64,000 nucleotides of DNA from Porphyromonas canoris. GTDB lineage: Bacteria > Bacteroidota > Bacteroidia > Bacteroidales > Porphyromonadaceae. Within the stretch, counting starts at the first letter, position 1; each line of letters opens with the position of its first letter. The stretch lies in NCBI RefSeq assembly GCF_000769115.1, contig NZ_JQZV01000013.1, forward strand, positions 684,832 through 748,831, given 5' to 3'. Made by a program: the position numbers and the translations under genes. A model generated the notes under the pieces. It had not been told where the DNA came from. It saw nothing but the letters and a program-made list of their open reading frames with translations, and made no database searches. Of the stretch, positions 7,999-15,914 are shown piece after piece.

Positions 7999-9147
7999 AT
8001 GGATCAATTAAAGAATGTTTTGATTAAATTTGCGCATCTGATGGGGCGTAAAGGCTGGTATTACCTTTTTCTAGTTTTCCCTCTTTTTGTGGTCCTCCTT
8101 TGGGAAGCGTCGTTCCCCAAAATGTCTGTACTCATCTATTTGGGAATTTTTGATTGGGGAGATAAGATTATTGCTCTACTGTTACTTCTCACATTGAGTT
8201 GCGCTGTTCTTTTGGTATACAGAAACATAGGAACCATAAAGCGTAATGTCTTTCCATTTTTTTGTAGAATAAACAAGAGAAAAACTGAATCATTACTTGT
8301 TTTAATTGGATTAATTTTATTCTCGGGGATTTTATACCTTTTCTTTTACGATCGTGAAGCTATATTTAAACGATGTAATCGTGATACAGTAATTGCAATA
8401 TCCTCTATCTTGTTAACTATAATGGGAATTTTTATTTCTGCAAAAGTTCTAATCACAGTTACAAGGGATAAAACTATCACTGTTTTAGATTGGCTTAGCA
8501 TGAATATTGATATGATCGATGAGGCAGAAAATGGAGATGAAATTTACTTATTGGCTCCAACATTTTGTGCAGGTCTTACAATTACCGATGAGGGTAAGAA
8601 TCGTCTTGATATATTGTATGAGATTATACAAAAAAAAACATCCCAAGGGGTCGTGTTTAATTTTGGTTTTTTATGTTGTAGTGGACAAAAAATAGATCCT
8701 GAGGGGTACAAAGTAAATATGAATGTTAACAAGAATTATTTGGATGAAATTTTCACAACTCCTCATGATCAAATGTATAAGATATTTTTAGAAAAGGAAT
8801 ATTCTAAAATAGATAGAGAGGAGGTGCCTAGAAAAATCAATTTTGTTGTCAAAAATTATAACCTGATAAGGGACTATCGTGATAGAATTGTAGGTGTTAA
8901 TCCCAAATCTCTTATTTGGAAAGATCTTTCGTATATCGGAATCGAAGAGCAGAGAGACCCTAGAGACTCTCTATTTGGCGGTTTTTTTGCTACTGTAAAT
9001 ATTACCAAAGGACGCTATTATTTAGGGAGCTTTAGTAATAAGGGGGTGACGACAACATTTGAAGGAACTAGTTTTGATAACAAACATATTTCAACAAAAA
9101 TGAAAGGGTTTATAGAGGAATTAATGAAAGAAGGGCAAATGTCCTAA
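7999..9147 (+). CDS. Unknown membrane protein with four predicted helices and a C-terminal soluble domain
   Basis: A 382-residue protein not recognised as a known family. Hydrophobic segments lie at about 20-40, 55-78, 96-117 and 128-152, followed by about 220 soluble residues. The soluble part has alternating beta/alpha character (DEIYLLAPTFCAG, GVVFNFGFLCC) and a Gly-rich stretch GGFFATVNITKGRYYLGS. This faintly recalls phospholipase-D-like folds, but no HxK motif is present. The gene is AT-rich like the two before it. It lies 29 bases after the synthetase-like gene and 42 bases before the LivH-like gene, so it belongs to the operon. It could receive the product of the synthetase-like enzyme, but that is speculation. 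Confidence 0.75.
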   Translation: MDQLKNVLIKFAHLMGRKGWYYLFLVFPLFVVLLWEASFPKMSVLIYLGIFDWGDKIIALLLLLTLSCAVLLVYRNIGTIKRNVFPFFCRINKRKTESLLVLIGLILFSGILYLFFYDREAIFKRCNRDTVIAISSILLTIMGIFISAKVLITVTRDKTITVLDWLSMNIDMIDEAENGDEIYLLAPTFCAGLTITDEGKNRLDILYEIIQKKTSQGVVFNFGFLCCSGQKIDPEGYKVNMNVNKNYLDEIFTTPHDQMYKIFLEKEYSKIDREEVPRKINFVVKNYNLIRDYRDRIVGVNPKSLIWKDLSYIGIEEQRDPRDSLFGGFFATVNITKGRYYLGSFSNKGVTTTFEGTSFDNKHISTKMKGFIEELMKEGQMS

Positions 9148-9189
9148 TGCAAGAGTAGTTTCAAAAATAGACATTAGAGGAAGTGTAAA

Positions 9190-10062
9190 ATGTCACACTT
9201 AATTAGTATAGTGTATATTCTGTTTACATATCTCATTGTGGGGATTTCCTTTTTCAATATATACTCTGTCGTTAGATCCTTTCATATTGCCCACGCTATA
9301 TCTTTGACTTTGGCGGCATATATGGTTTATACGGTGAGCGTGCTTTGGGGAGTATCGCTTTGGCTGGCTGTGCCGCTGGCTATTGCAGTGGTCATTTTGC
9401 TGATGCTGGGGATTAACCAGTGGGTGTATCGTCCACTGAAACGACAAGGGCTTGAGAGTTGGCAGATGATGATCGCTTCGCTGGGGCTGTACGTGGTGCT
9501 GCAGAATGTGATCTCCATGATTTGGGGGGATAGTACGCTGAGCTTTAGGACATGGGAGATTAAGGTCGGGCACGAATTTATGGGAGCCTACATAACCGAT
9601 GTGCAGATCATCACGATCGTGAGTTCGGGCATCTTGTTGCTTCTTAGCCACCTCTTCATGCAGCGTACGCACATTGGTCGTCAGATTAAGGCCGTGGCCT
9701 CCAATCCTGAGCTCAGTCGCGTGCTAGGGATTTCTGAGACCAAGGCCGTAGCTTGGAGCATGGGGATTGGCACGGGGCTGGCTGCCTGTGCTGGGATTTT
9801 GATTGCGGCCGACATCGATATGACCCCGACGATGGGCTTCAACTGGCTCCTCTATGGCGTGGTAGCCATGATCATTGGGGGAATGGGGCGGATGCGCTAC
9901 CTCCTCCTTGGTGCCCTCCTGCTAGCCACAGCACAGCATCTCTCGGCCTACTACATCGATAGCAAATGGATGAATGCCACGGCCTATGTCATCTTGATTG
10001 TATTCCTCTACTTCCGTCCATACGGCTTTAGTGGCAAGCAACTCAAAAAAGCAGAGATCTAA
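9190..10062 (+). CDS. Branched-chain amino acid-type ABC permease, LivH-like
   Basis: A 290-residue inner-membrane permease of the LivH family with about eight hydrophobic segments. Family stretches include the N-terminal FNIYSVVRSFHIAHAISLTL, the Q-rich loop NQWVYRPLKRQG, and the ATP-binding-protein contact region RQIKAVASNPELSRVLGI (EAA-like). The GC content rises again relative to the three preceding genes. It ends with A of ATG shared with the next permease start (10062), so the two are translationally coupled. Confidence 0.92.
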   Translation: MSHLISIVYILFTYLIVGISFFNIYSVVRSFHIAHAISLTLAAYMVYTVSVLWGVSLWLAVPLAIAVVILLMLGINQWVYRPLKRQGLESWQMMIASLGLYVVLQNVISMIWGDSTLSFRTWEIKVGHEFMGAYITDVQIITIVSSGILLLLSHLFMQRTHIGRQIKAVASNPELSRVLGISETKAVAWSMGIGTGLAACAGILIAADIDMTPTMGFNWLLYGVVAMIIGGMGRMRYLLLGALLLATAQHLSAYYIDSKWMNATAYVILIVFLYFRPYGFSGKQLKKAEI

Positions 10063-10964
10063 TGGAGTATTTGCTACATCTGTTTGTGCTAATCTGTATC
10101 TACACGATTTTGGCACAGTCTCTTAGTCTAGTAGCAGGGTATAGCGGTCAGGTATCTCTGGCGCATGCGGGCTTCTATGGTTTGGGAGCTTATACGACAG
10201 CTCTGATGTCGATACACTGGGGGACACCTGCGATGCTGAATATTCCTGTGGCTATGCTACTCTCGGGAGGCTTAGCTTGGGTTGTGGCTCGTGTGGCGGC
10301 CAAGACGGTCGATGACTACTACATCATCATCACTTTGGGCATTCAGGTTGTGATCTACTCAATCATGAATAACTGGCAGAGCGTAACTCATGGTCCCTTG
10401 GGGATCCCTGGTATCCCAGCTTTTGCCATAGTGCCAGATGTGGAGCTGGAGAGCAAGATCGCCTATTGCCTCCTTGGTATGACCTTGGCGGCTCTGGTGT
10501 GGGGCGTGCTACATCGGCTGATGCATTCGCCCTTTGGTCGAGTGCTCATTGCGCTCAGCGAAGATGAGGTCTACACGAAGAGCTTGGGAAAAGATGTGGC
10601 AGGGGCCAAGACTGTTTCTTTTGTGATCAGCGGGATGCTGGCCTCTATCGCTGGGGTGATTTATGCACACTACATCAGCTATATTGATCCGAGCAGTTTT
10701 ACCGTAGATGAGTCTATTTTTATTCTAAGTATTGTGATTATCGGTGGCATGAGACGTTTGTTGCACATCTTTTATGCGGCAGCTTTCTTAGTTTTACTTC
10801 CCGAGGCACTTCGCTTTGTCGGGATGCCCTCGGCCATTGCAGCTAATATGCGCCAGATCTTCTATGGGCTGGCATTGATTCTAGTTTTCTACCGTATGAG
10901 AAGCACAAATCAAAAGCTCTCCATAAATACGGAAGCACAAAGAGATATCGAAAATAAGCGGTAG
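10062..10964 (+). CDS. Branched-chain amino acid-type ABC permease, LivM-like
   Basis: A 300-residue LivM-family permease. Recognisable stretches are LAQSLSLVAGYSGQVSLAHA near the N-terminus (the LivM GYSGQ..LGHA motif), YGLGAYTTAL, and the coupling-loop region GRVLIALSEDEVYTKSLG. It has about eight to nine membrane segments and is the last gene of the cargo operon. It should pair with the LivH-like protein to form the translocation channel. It ends just before a hairpin shared with the convergent HTH genes. Confidence 0.92.
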   Translation: MEYLLHLFVLICIYTILAQSLSLVAGYSGQVSLAHAGFYGLGAYTTALMSIHWGTPAMLNIPVAMLLSGGLAWVVARVAAKTVDDYYIIITLGIQVVIYSIMNNWQSVTHGPLGIPGIPAFAIVPDVELESKIAYCLLGMTLAALVWGVLHRLMHSPFGRVLIALSEDEVYTKSLGKDVAGAKTVSFVISGMLASIAGVIYAHYISYIDPSSFTVDESIFILSIVIIGGMRRLLHIFYAAAFLVLLPEALRFVGMPSAIAANMRQIFYGLALILVFYRMRSTNQKLSINTEAQRDIENKR

Positions 10965-11000
10965 GATTTTTACGTATGACTTATGTCTGTAAATATCCTA
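10962..11000. terminator. Hairpin between the convergent cargo operon and HTH genes
   Basis: Twelve-base arms 10962-10973 and 10989-11000 are complementary with one mismatch. The structure lies between the stop of the LivM-like gene and the stop of the leftward HTH gene, so it may terminate in both directions. Confidence 0.5.
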
Positions 11001-11285
11001 TCGTTGATATCTTTCGGACAAAATCTTTTCTAAATCAGAGAGCCGATAGAGTATTTTCCCTGCAATTTGGGTATAGGAGATAACGCTCTTGTCCCGATAG
11101 TCCTGCAAGGTGCGATGACTGATGAAAAGACGTTCGCAGACTTCTCGCCCTGTGAGGTAGATTTCTCCTCCGAAAAGCGGACGATGTGTCTCAGCAACCT
11201 CTTTCAGCCGCTTTGTCATCTCCTTGATGCCCGAAATGAGCTCTTTCATTTCGGGCGTTTCTCTGTTTACAATCTCGTGTTCCAT
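10998..11285 (-). CDS. Helix-turn-helix excisionase-like protein (HTH_17 type)
   Basis: A 95-residue DNA-binding protein. The C-terminal half carries VCERLFISHRTLQDYRDK followed by IAGKILYRLSDLEKIL, the winged HTH pattern of Bacteroides excisionase/MerR-like proteins (HTH_17). The N-terminal half is a charged helix. It follows a paralogue by two bases and is probably co-transcribed with it leftward. In related elements such pairs control excision; that role here is inferred from context. Confidence 0.82.
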   Translation of the reverse strand: MEHEIVNRETPEMKELISGIKEMTKRLKEVAETHRPLFGGEIYLTGREVCERLFISHRTLQDYRDKSVISYTQIAGKILYRLSDLEKILSERYQR

Positions 11286-11287
11286 GG

Positions 11288-11566
11288 TTACTGTTTCTTG
11301 TGATTAGACTTTTCGAGGAGAGCCTCCACATCCTCTCGCTTGTAGTAGCACTTATGCCCGATTTGGATAAAGGGTAGCACGGACGTGTCCCGATAGTGCT
11401 GGAGCGTCCGTTTGCTGATATTCAGGATGCGACAGACATCTCCGTTGTGCAACAAGTCGGGGACTTCGGGCTTCGTGCCGAAATGTTCTCTCATGCAAAG
11501 AGCCAGCTCTTCGATGCTCTTTTTCAGTTCCTCCCAAGCGGAGGTATCAATGGCGGTAAATCTCAT
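11288..11566 (-). CDS. Helix-turn-helix excisionase-like protein (HTH_17 type), second copy
   Basis: A 92-residue paralogue of the adjacent gene, with VCRILNISKRTLQHYRDTS and IGHKCYYKREDVEALL. It is the first gene of the leftward pair. A matching -7 box is seen 43 bases upstream of the start (CAAATGTA at 11609-11616 on the plus strand, TACATTTG on the minus strand). It probably binds the ends of the element or the cargo promoter. Confidence 0.82.
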   Translation of the reverse strand: MRFTAIDTSAWEELKKSIEELALCMREHFGTKPEVPDLLHNGDVCRILNISKRTLQHYRDTSVLPFIQIGHKCYYKREDVEALLEKSNHKKQ

Positions 11567-11608
11567 ATCGGAATGCTGTTTTTGTTACTCTGTTTTTGCC
11601 TTTTGATG

Positions 11609-11616
11609 CAAATGTA
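11609..11616 (-). promoter_or_regulatory. -7 promoter box for the HTH pair
   Basis: TACATTTG on the minus strand matches the Bacteroidetes TAnnTTTG consensus and lies 43 bases upstream of the HTH gene start at 11566. No clear -33 TTTG was found. Confidence 0.45.
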
Positions 11617-12257
11617 GGAAGCTTCTCCATTCGTTCTTTCAGTCAGGGATAACCGAGGAAATAGAGGGAACTCGCAGGCAAATATAGAGGCACATATCTA
11701 CACAGGAAAGGCTTTCGGCTAAGTACGTACTTGTGGCCTTGATAAGGTATGAAATGGCTTTCTTCCCGATAAAAGATGCATCTCATTCCTCTCCCGATGC
11801 AAAAGGATGTAGAGGTATGCAATCCGATGCTGTCGCTTGAGAGCAGTCTCTCTTTGTCCGATTCGTTTTTGAGGTGTTTTTGTCCTGATTTCCGCTCTTT
11901 TCCCTTCTCTTTTTCGGAGCATTGTATAGCAGCCGAAAGCAACAAACTCGCAAATCTTGTCTTCTCATTCTCGGCTCTCTAACTTGGTTTCAGCATCCGT
12001 TTTCGGGTGAAAGTTCAAAATCAAGAAAAAAGAGGTAATGGGAACAATGAAAGGGAAAAGCCATCGGCAACAAAATGAAAACAGTTCACTCTTCTTCTTT
12101 CACTGTAAGAATATATATACAGTGAAAGGGAAAAGAGGGGAAATCTCTTTTTGTCCATTGAAGGGTAAACAGACTCAACCCTCCCGACCTCCGTGAGGGC
12201 ACGCTCGTTCTCCTTTCACCGTTCTCCCCCTCTCTCATCATTTCATTCTATCGACTT
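11617..12257. other. Non-coding region between HTH genes and primase-like gene
   Basis: No credible gene is seen in about 640 bases. Open frames on both strands here have no family features. The region is rich in GAAA/TTTC tracts, contains an 11-bp perfect dyad at 12097-12128, and a short GC-rich hairpin (CCCTC with GAGGG) near 12180-12200. It probably contains the promoter and replication or mobilisation control of the rightward genes. Confidence 0.5.
12097..12128. promoter_or_regulatory. Perfect 11-bp dyad, candidate operator
   Basis: CTTTCACTGTA (12097-12107) and its exact reverse complement TACAGTGAAAG (12118-12128) are separated by ten AT-rich bases. It lies about 130 bases upstream of the primase-like gene. 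It looks like an operator for a dimeric regulator, possibly one of the HTH proteins to its left. Confidence 0.5.
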
Positions 12258-13208
12258 ATGAAACCAAGATATTACGACATTCAAACCATCAAACAGAAGC
12301 CTATATCGGCTTACCTGAAATCCTGCGGTATTGCTCCTGCCAAAGAATACACGCACTATGCCCTTTATCATGCGCCCTATCGAAATGACCACAATGCCAG
12401 CCTGAAAGTGGACTTTCGACAAAACCTCTGGCACGACTACGGAATAGGTAAGGGCGGAAGCATCATCGACCTTGTGATGTTGATGAGAGGATGCAGTGCC
12501 TATGAAGCCATGGCACATCTTGCCGATGAAGAGTTGTCTGACCAACAAAAGCGTAACCCTTCCGCCTTTCATCGTGCAATACCTTCCCAAGCAAGTAATT
12601 CTCCATCAAATACAAGGCGCATCCTCTCCATCGATGAAGAGCTGCCCCCGCATTTGAAAAACTATCTCCACGGAGCGCATAAGATAGACCTTGCCGTGGC
12701 AAGCCCTTATCTCCGCCATATTCGTTACACCATCGGAGGACGCGAGTACGCTGCTATCGGCTTTCCCAATCGTTCGGGAGGTTATGAGCTTCGAGATAAT
12801 AGAAATTTCAAAGGGAGTATCGCTCCGAAAGATATTTCTCTGATTAACGGAGAAACCGATGGAACGCCTTGTCTTTTCGAGGGCTTTATAGACTTTCTCT
12901 CCCTTCTCACGATGAAGGGAAAAGAAACCGCTCCTTGTCTTATCCTGAACTCGGTAAGCAATCTGCACAAAGCCGTGGCTTACCTGCAAGAAGTAAAAAT
13001 CTGTTCGGTCAAAGCCTTCTTCGATAACGATGAAGCAGGGCGACAAGCTCTTCGTGCACTTCGTGCCACAGGCATAGAAGTGGAGGATATGAGCAGGTGT
13101 CTCTATCCACATCATAAAGACCTCAATGAGTATCACGTAGCCCAAAGTAAGCGACAACAAGAAGTACAACAAGTAAAGCCTTCCATTGCAAAACGTAGAA
13201 TCAGATAA
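12258..13208 (+). CDS. Toprim primase-like protein of the mobile element
   Basis: A 316-residue protein related to DnaG-type primases of Bacteroides mobile elements. The N-terminal portion (about 30-90) resembles the CHC2 domain in spacing (SLKVDFRQNLWHDYGIGKGGSIIDLV), but the zinc-binding cysteines are absent. A Toprim domain follows: the glutamate in CLFEGFIDFLSLL and the DxD-type motif FFDNDEAGRQA. It would prime DNA synthesis after transfer or support an excised circular form. It is followed three bases later by a DUF3408 gene, so they form one unit. Confidence 0.82.
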   Translation: MKPRYYDIQTIKQKPISAYLKSCGIAPAKEYTHYALYHAPYRNDHNASLKVDFRQNLWHDYGIGKGGSIIDLVMLMRGCSAYEAMAHLADEELSDQQKRNPSAFHRAIPSQASNSPSNTRRILSIDEELPPHLKNYLHGAHKIDLAVASPYLRHIRYTIGGREYAAIGFPNRSGGYELRDNRNFKGSIAPKDISLINGETDGTPCLFEGFIDFLSLLTMKGKETAPCLILNSVSNLHKAVAYLQEVKICSVKAFFDNDEAGRQALRALRATGIEVEDMSRCLYPHHKDLNEYHVAQSKRQQEVQQVKPSIAKRRIR

Positions 13209-13211
13209 GCC

Positions 13212-13664
13212 ATGAAAGAAGGATTTGATTTATCCCACTATTTGAACGTAGGGAAAGAAACTCAAGAGAAACAGTCGGAGCGATCCCAACCATCCGAGTC
13301 CACCAAGCTCTCTTCGACATCTGAGCAAACACTGCCTTCCGAGTCTCTGAATGAAGAGAAAGACAACCTGAAAGCAGAGCAATCCGAACAAGAGAAGGAA
13401 CAAGCGACACCAAGCATTCAAAGACGTATCAGCCATAAGCAACGTAAAGAGAACTTGGAAAGCTATCGGGAATCCTTTCTCGTTCCCCACAAAATCATCG
13501 ACCGAAAGGCAACCTATCTTAGTCGCTCCACGTGGGAACACTTGGAGTTCGTTGTCCGTCGCTTGGGTGATTACGGGGCGAATGTTTCGAGTTTCTTGGA
13601 GTGCATAGCTCTCCAACATTTGGAAGAGTACGGAGACGACATAGAACACTGGCGCAAACTCTAA
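13212..13664 (+). CDS. DUF3408-family mobile element protein
   Basis: A 150-residue protein with a Ser/Glu/Gln-rich, probably disordered N-terminal half (about 15-70) and a conserved C-terminal half. The latter contains YRESFLVPHKIIDRKATYLS and FLECIALQHLEEY, as seen in DUF3408 proteins of Bacteroidetes conjugative and mobilizable elements. The C-terminal part has ribbon-helix-helix character, consistent with DNA binding. It is coupled to the primase-like gene upstream. Its exact job is unknown; association with mobilisation or partition is inferred. Confidence 0.75.
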   Translation: MKEGFDLSHYLNVGKETQEKQSERSQPSESTKLSSTSEQTLPSESLNEEKDNLKAEQSEQEKEQATPSIQRRISHKQRKENLESYRESFLVPHKIIDRKATYLSRSTWEHLEFVVRRLGDYGANVSSFLECIALQHLEEYGDDIEHWRKL

Positions 13665-13788
13665 TCTTGATATTCCGAGCCATCAGTAATGAAATGAGCC
13701 ATCAGCATTCTCAGAAGGGAAAGGAAGGAGAGATGAAAGCCAATCGTATCAGACGCAAAGGGTATTCATCGGTAGTAGTGCAAGACGT

Positions 13789-13850
13789 CAGTTTGTAGCC
13801 ACAAACTGCGCTTGCCCCCTCACTCGTTGGTTCGGGAGGGTGCCGTAATC
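13789..13850. other. Candidate origin of transfer (oriT)
   Basis: A perfect 8-bp hairpin (13789-13796 with 13801-13808, loop AGCC) is followed directly by GCGCTTGCCCCCTCACTCG. Stem-loop plus a GC-rich nick-like sequence immediately upstream of mobilisation genes is the usual organisation of oriT in Bacteroides mobilizable transposons. It lies in the 230-base gap between the DUF3408 gene and the MobC-like gene. The exact nick site cannot be assigned by eye. Confidence 0.6.
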
Positions 13851-13893
13851 ACTTCGTTCTCATCGGCCGGGATGCCTTAATAAACAAGCTAAG

Positions 13894-14298
13894 ATGAAAC
13901 CAAAAACAGATAAAGAGAAAAGGAATAAGAAGTCCAATAAGACCTGCCTTCTTCGGGTACGTTGCTCCGAAGAGGAACAACGAAAGATACGAAGGCGAGC
14001 AGAGCAATCGGGGAAGAAACTATCCGAATTCTCTCGTGAGATGCTTCTGAAGGGAGAGGTCATCGTCATCCCGAAGTTGGAGGCAAACGAACAGGAAGCT
14101 GTTCGGATTTTGCAACGCATCTCCCATTTCTTTACCCATATCTCTAATCTGATTAAGACAAAGGATGCCTCTTGGGTAGTCATGACAAAGAATCTTTCGC
14201 TCGTCTCGTTGGAGGCTTTTAAGCGGTTTTATAATCCTCGCCATCGAGTTGTAGACGAGGTGTATGACATCTTAAAGATAGAGCGCAATGATCGCTAA
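13894..14298 (+). CDS. MobC-like relaxosome accessory protein
   Basis: A 134-residue basic protein. The N-terminus is lysine-rich, then CLLRVRCSEEEQRKIRRRAEQSG and LSEFSREMLLKGEV form the ribbon-helix-helix/MobC pattern, followed by RILQRISHFFTHISNLIK. MobC-type proteins bind oriT and help the relaxase open the nick region. It overlaps the relaxase start by 11 bases and lies just downstream of the oriT candidate. Homologues are called MobC or BmgB in Bacteroides elements. Confidence 0.82.
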   Translation: MKPKTDKEKRNKKSNKTCLLRVRCSEEEQRKIRRRAEQSGKKLSEFSREMLLKGEVIVIPKLEANEQEAVRILQRISHFFTHISNLIKTKDASWVVMTKNLSLVSLEAFKRFYNPRHRVVDEVYDILKIERNDR

Positions 14299-15280
14299 GT
14301 GCAAAGCCATAGCACATGGAAAGGTAGCCTTGGAGTATATTTTCAGGGAGGCAAAACTCAAGAACAGGCTCTTATTTCAAGAGCTTTGTTCAGACACACC
14401 ACGAGGGATATACGAAGAGATGTGCCTATTGAGTGACTACAATAGTCGTTGTCGCAATAAGTTCTTGAGAATTGAAATCGGCATTGCTCCCGCAGATGAA
14501 GCAAAGATGAACGCTGTGAAGCTCCGACATCTGGTGTCTGAATTTATACAAGCCATGGGATTGGAAAGGCATCAAGCCGTTGCCGTTACGCACAAGGATA
14601 CGGACAACCTGCACATTCATATCATTGCCAATCGGATGGATATGAACGGGGCGGTTTACGACACAACCTTTGTGAGCAACAAGGCAGCACGAGTGGCAGA
14701 AAAGCTGAGTCGCAAGCACGGTCTGACGATTGCCAATGAGATACGGGCAAAGAAACGGTATCAAAAGCCGAGAGCCAATCAGACACGGGAGGCGAGCAAA
14801 GAAAAACTACGCTTGATGGCTTACGGATTGTTGGGAAAATATACGAATGGCGGAGTGAACGGCTATGCTTATTTTCGATATGAATTGAGACGACGAGGAG
14901 TAACCGTGGAACAGATGACAAACAAGAAAGGTAGCGTCTATGGACTGAAGTTTCATTTTGAGGGGCAGACTTTCAAGGCTTCGGAAATAGGACGAGAGTT
15001 TGGATATAACTCGCTGCTGAAACAATTCGGACTATCCTATGCTACCCCCTATCACTCTTCTGTTCCGATTTATAGTCAGAAAGAACCTTTACAAGAAGAA
15101 AAACTACAGCCAGCACCAAGCCTTGTTGAAAGCGTGGTAGATGTTGCCGAAGGAATTGCATCAGGTGTCGGCAGTGCGCTGGATTTCCAAGTCCACGGGG
15201 AGGATTATGCCGAAACCGCCTTTCAGCGAAGACTGCGCCACGAAGCCAACAAGAAAAAGAAGCGGGGACGAAGGATATAA
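14288..15280 (+). CDS. Relaxase (MobA/BmgA-type, relaxase/mobilization nuclease)
   Basis: A 330-residue relaxase that should nick oriT and lead the transferred strand. The N-terminal domain carries the three-histidine metal motif: H102 in VAVTHKD and H109/H111 in NLHIHIIANRMD. A tyrosine near the N-terminus (Y17 in LEYIFREAK) is a candidate nucleophile. The C-terminus is basic and ends in KKKKRGRRI. No coupling protein or type IV secretion genes are present, so the element is mobilizable rather than self-transmissible. It is the last gene of the element before the degraded right-hand repeats. Confidence 0.9.
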   Translation: MIAKCKAIAHGKVALEYIFREAKLKNRLLFQELCSDTPRGIYEEMCLLSDYNSRCRNKFLRIEIGIAPADEAKMNAVKLRHLVSEFIQAMGLERHQAVAVTHKDTDNLHIHIIANRMDMNGAVYDTTFVSNKAARVAEKLSRKHGLTIANEIRAKKRYQKPRANQTREASKEKLRLMAYGLLGKYTNGGVNGYAYFRYELRRRGVTVEQMTNKKGSVYGLKFHFEGQTFKASEIGREFGYNSLLKQFGLSYATPYHSSVPIYSQKEPLQEEKLQPAPSLVESVVDVAEGIASGVGSALDFQVHGEDYAETAFQRRLRHEANKKKKRGRRI

Positions 15281-15914
15281 AAACAGCCACTTCCTTTCCC
15301 AAAAAGAAATTCATGACGGAACGCTCACTTTCTCACGCAAAAGAGTATCTTTGCTGAAGATAAAGTAAGCGTTCTTTGTTAGAACAAACACAAGTAACCA
15401 AAAGCACCTCGCTCATTTCCAAATCGTTACCTATCTACTACTCTTTCATCGGTAACATTCTATTCTTCAACAAGATAGTTCCAAATCAAATTTTCAGGTA
15501 AGAAAAGTATTTTCTTTGGCATAAAAGATTTATTTTTATAGGAATAAAAAATCTTTTTCGCGGGTGTGAAAATAAATTTTTGTTGCTACTGTGTCAGTTT
15601 TTTATGCGGACGAACATAAGTTTTCATCCGAACAAAAAAATTTTTCATCCGAACAAAAAAAATGCTGTGTCCGAAATTTTTAGAGCCTTTTCGCGAAAAA
15701 CGTTGTCGTTTCCTAAGAAGGATTCCGACGTGGTGCAGGGACTTTTATGCTTGATTCTCTGTGCTTTGACCTTTTCTCCTTGCCGGAGAAGAGAATTTTT
15801 GTGCAAATCGTGCCGGGGCTTGATGATCAACTTTTTGGCAAGAGCTTCTTTTCCCGATTTTTCGTGAAGGAAATGGCTATCTTTGCAGGGCGTATATTTA
15901 AGATGTGAGGACGT
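15281..15914. other. Right end of the element and degraded 22-bp-type repeats
   Basis: This 634-base gap has no credible gene. It holds GTTACC/GGTAAC motifs (15426-15431, 15451-15456), then from about 15493 a degraded array with A- and T-tracts at roughly 22-base spacing. The first unit, GGTAAGAAAAGTATTTTC at 15497-15514, closely resembles the type B units at 1316-1491. Later units carry CATCCGAACAAAAAAA at 15625 and 15646. The likely attR lies near 15493-15510. The promoter of the next gene is at its right end. Confidence 0.6.
15878..15885 (+). promoter_or_regulatory. -7 promoter box for the BASS symporter gene
   Basis: TATCTTTG matches the Bacteroidetes TAnnTTTG -7 consensus and lies 30 bases before the start codon at 15915. 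Confidence 0.5.

Noticed and set aside
11643-11982. Overlapping 60-100-codon frames on both strands in the element
   Set aside because: They overlap each other in all frames, have low-complexity Lys/Ser/Arg content and no family resemblance.
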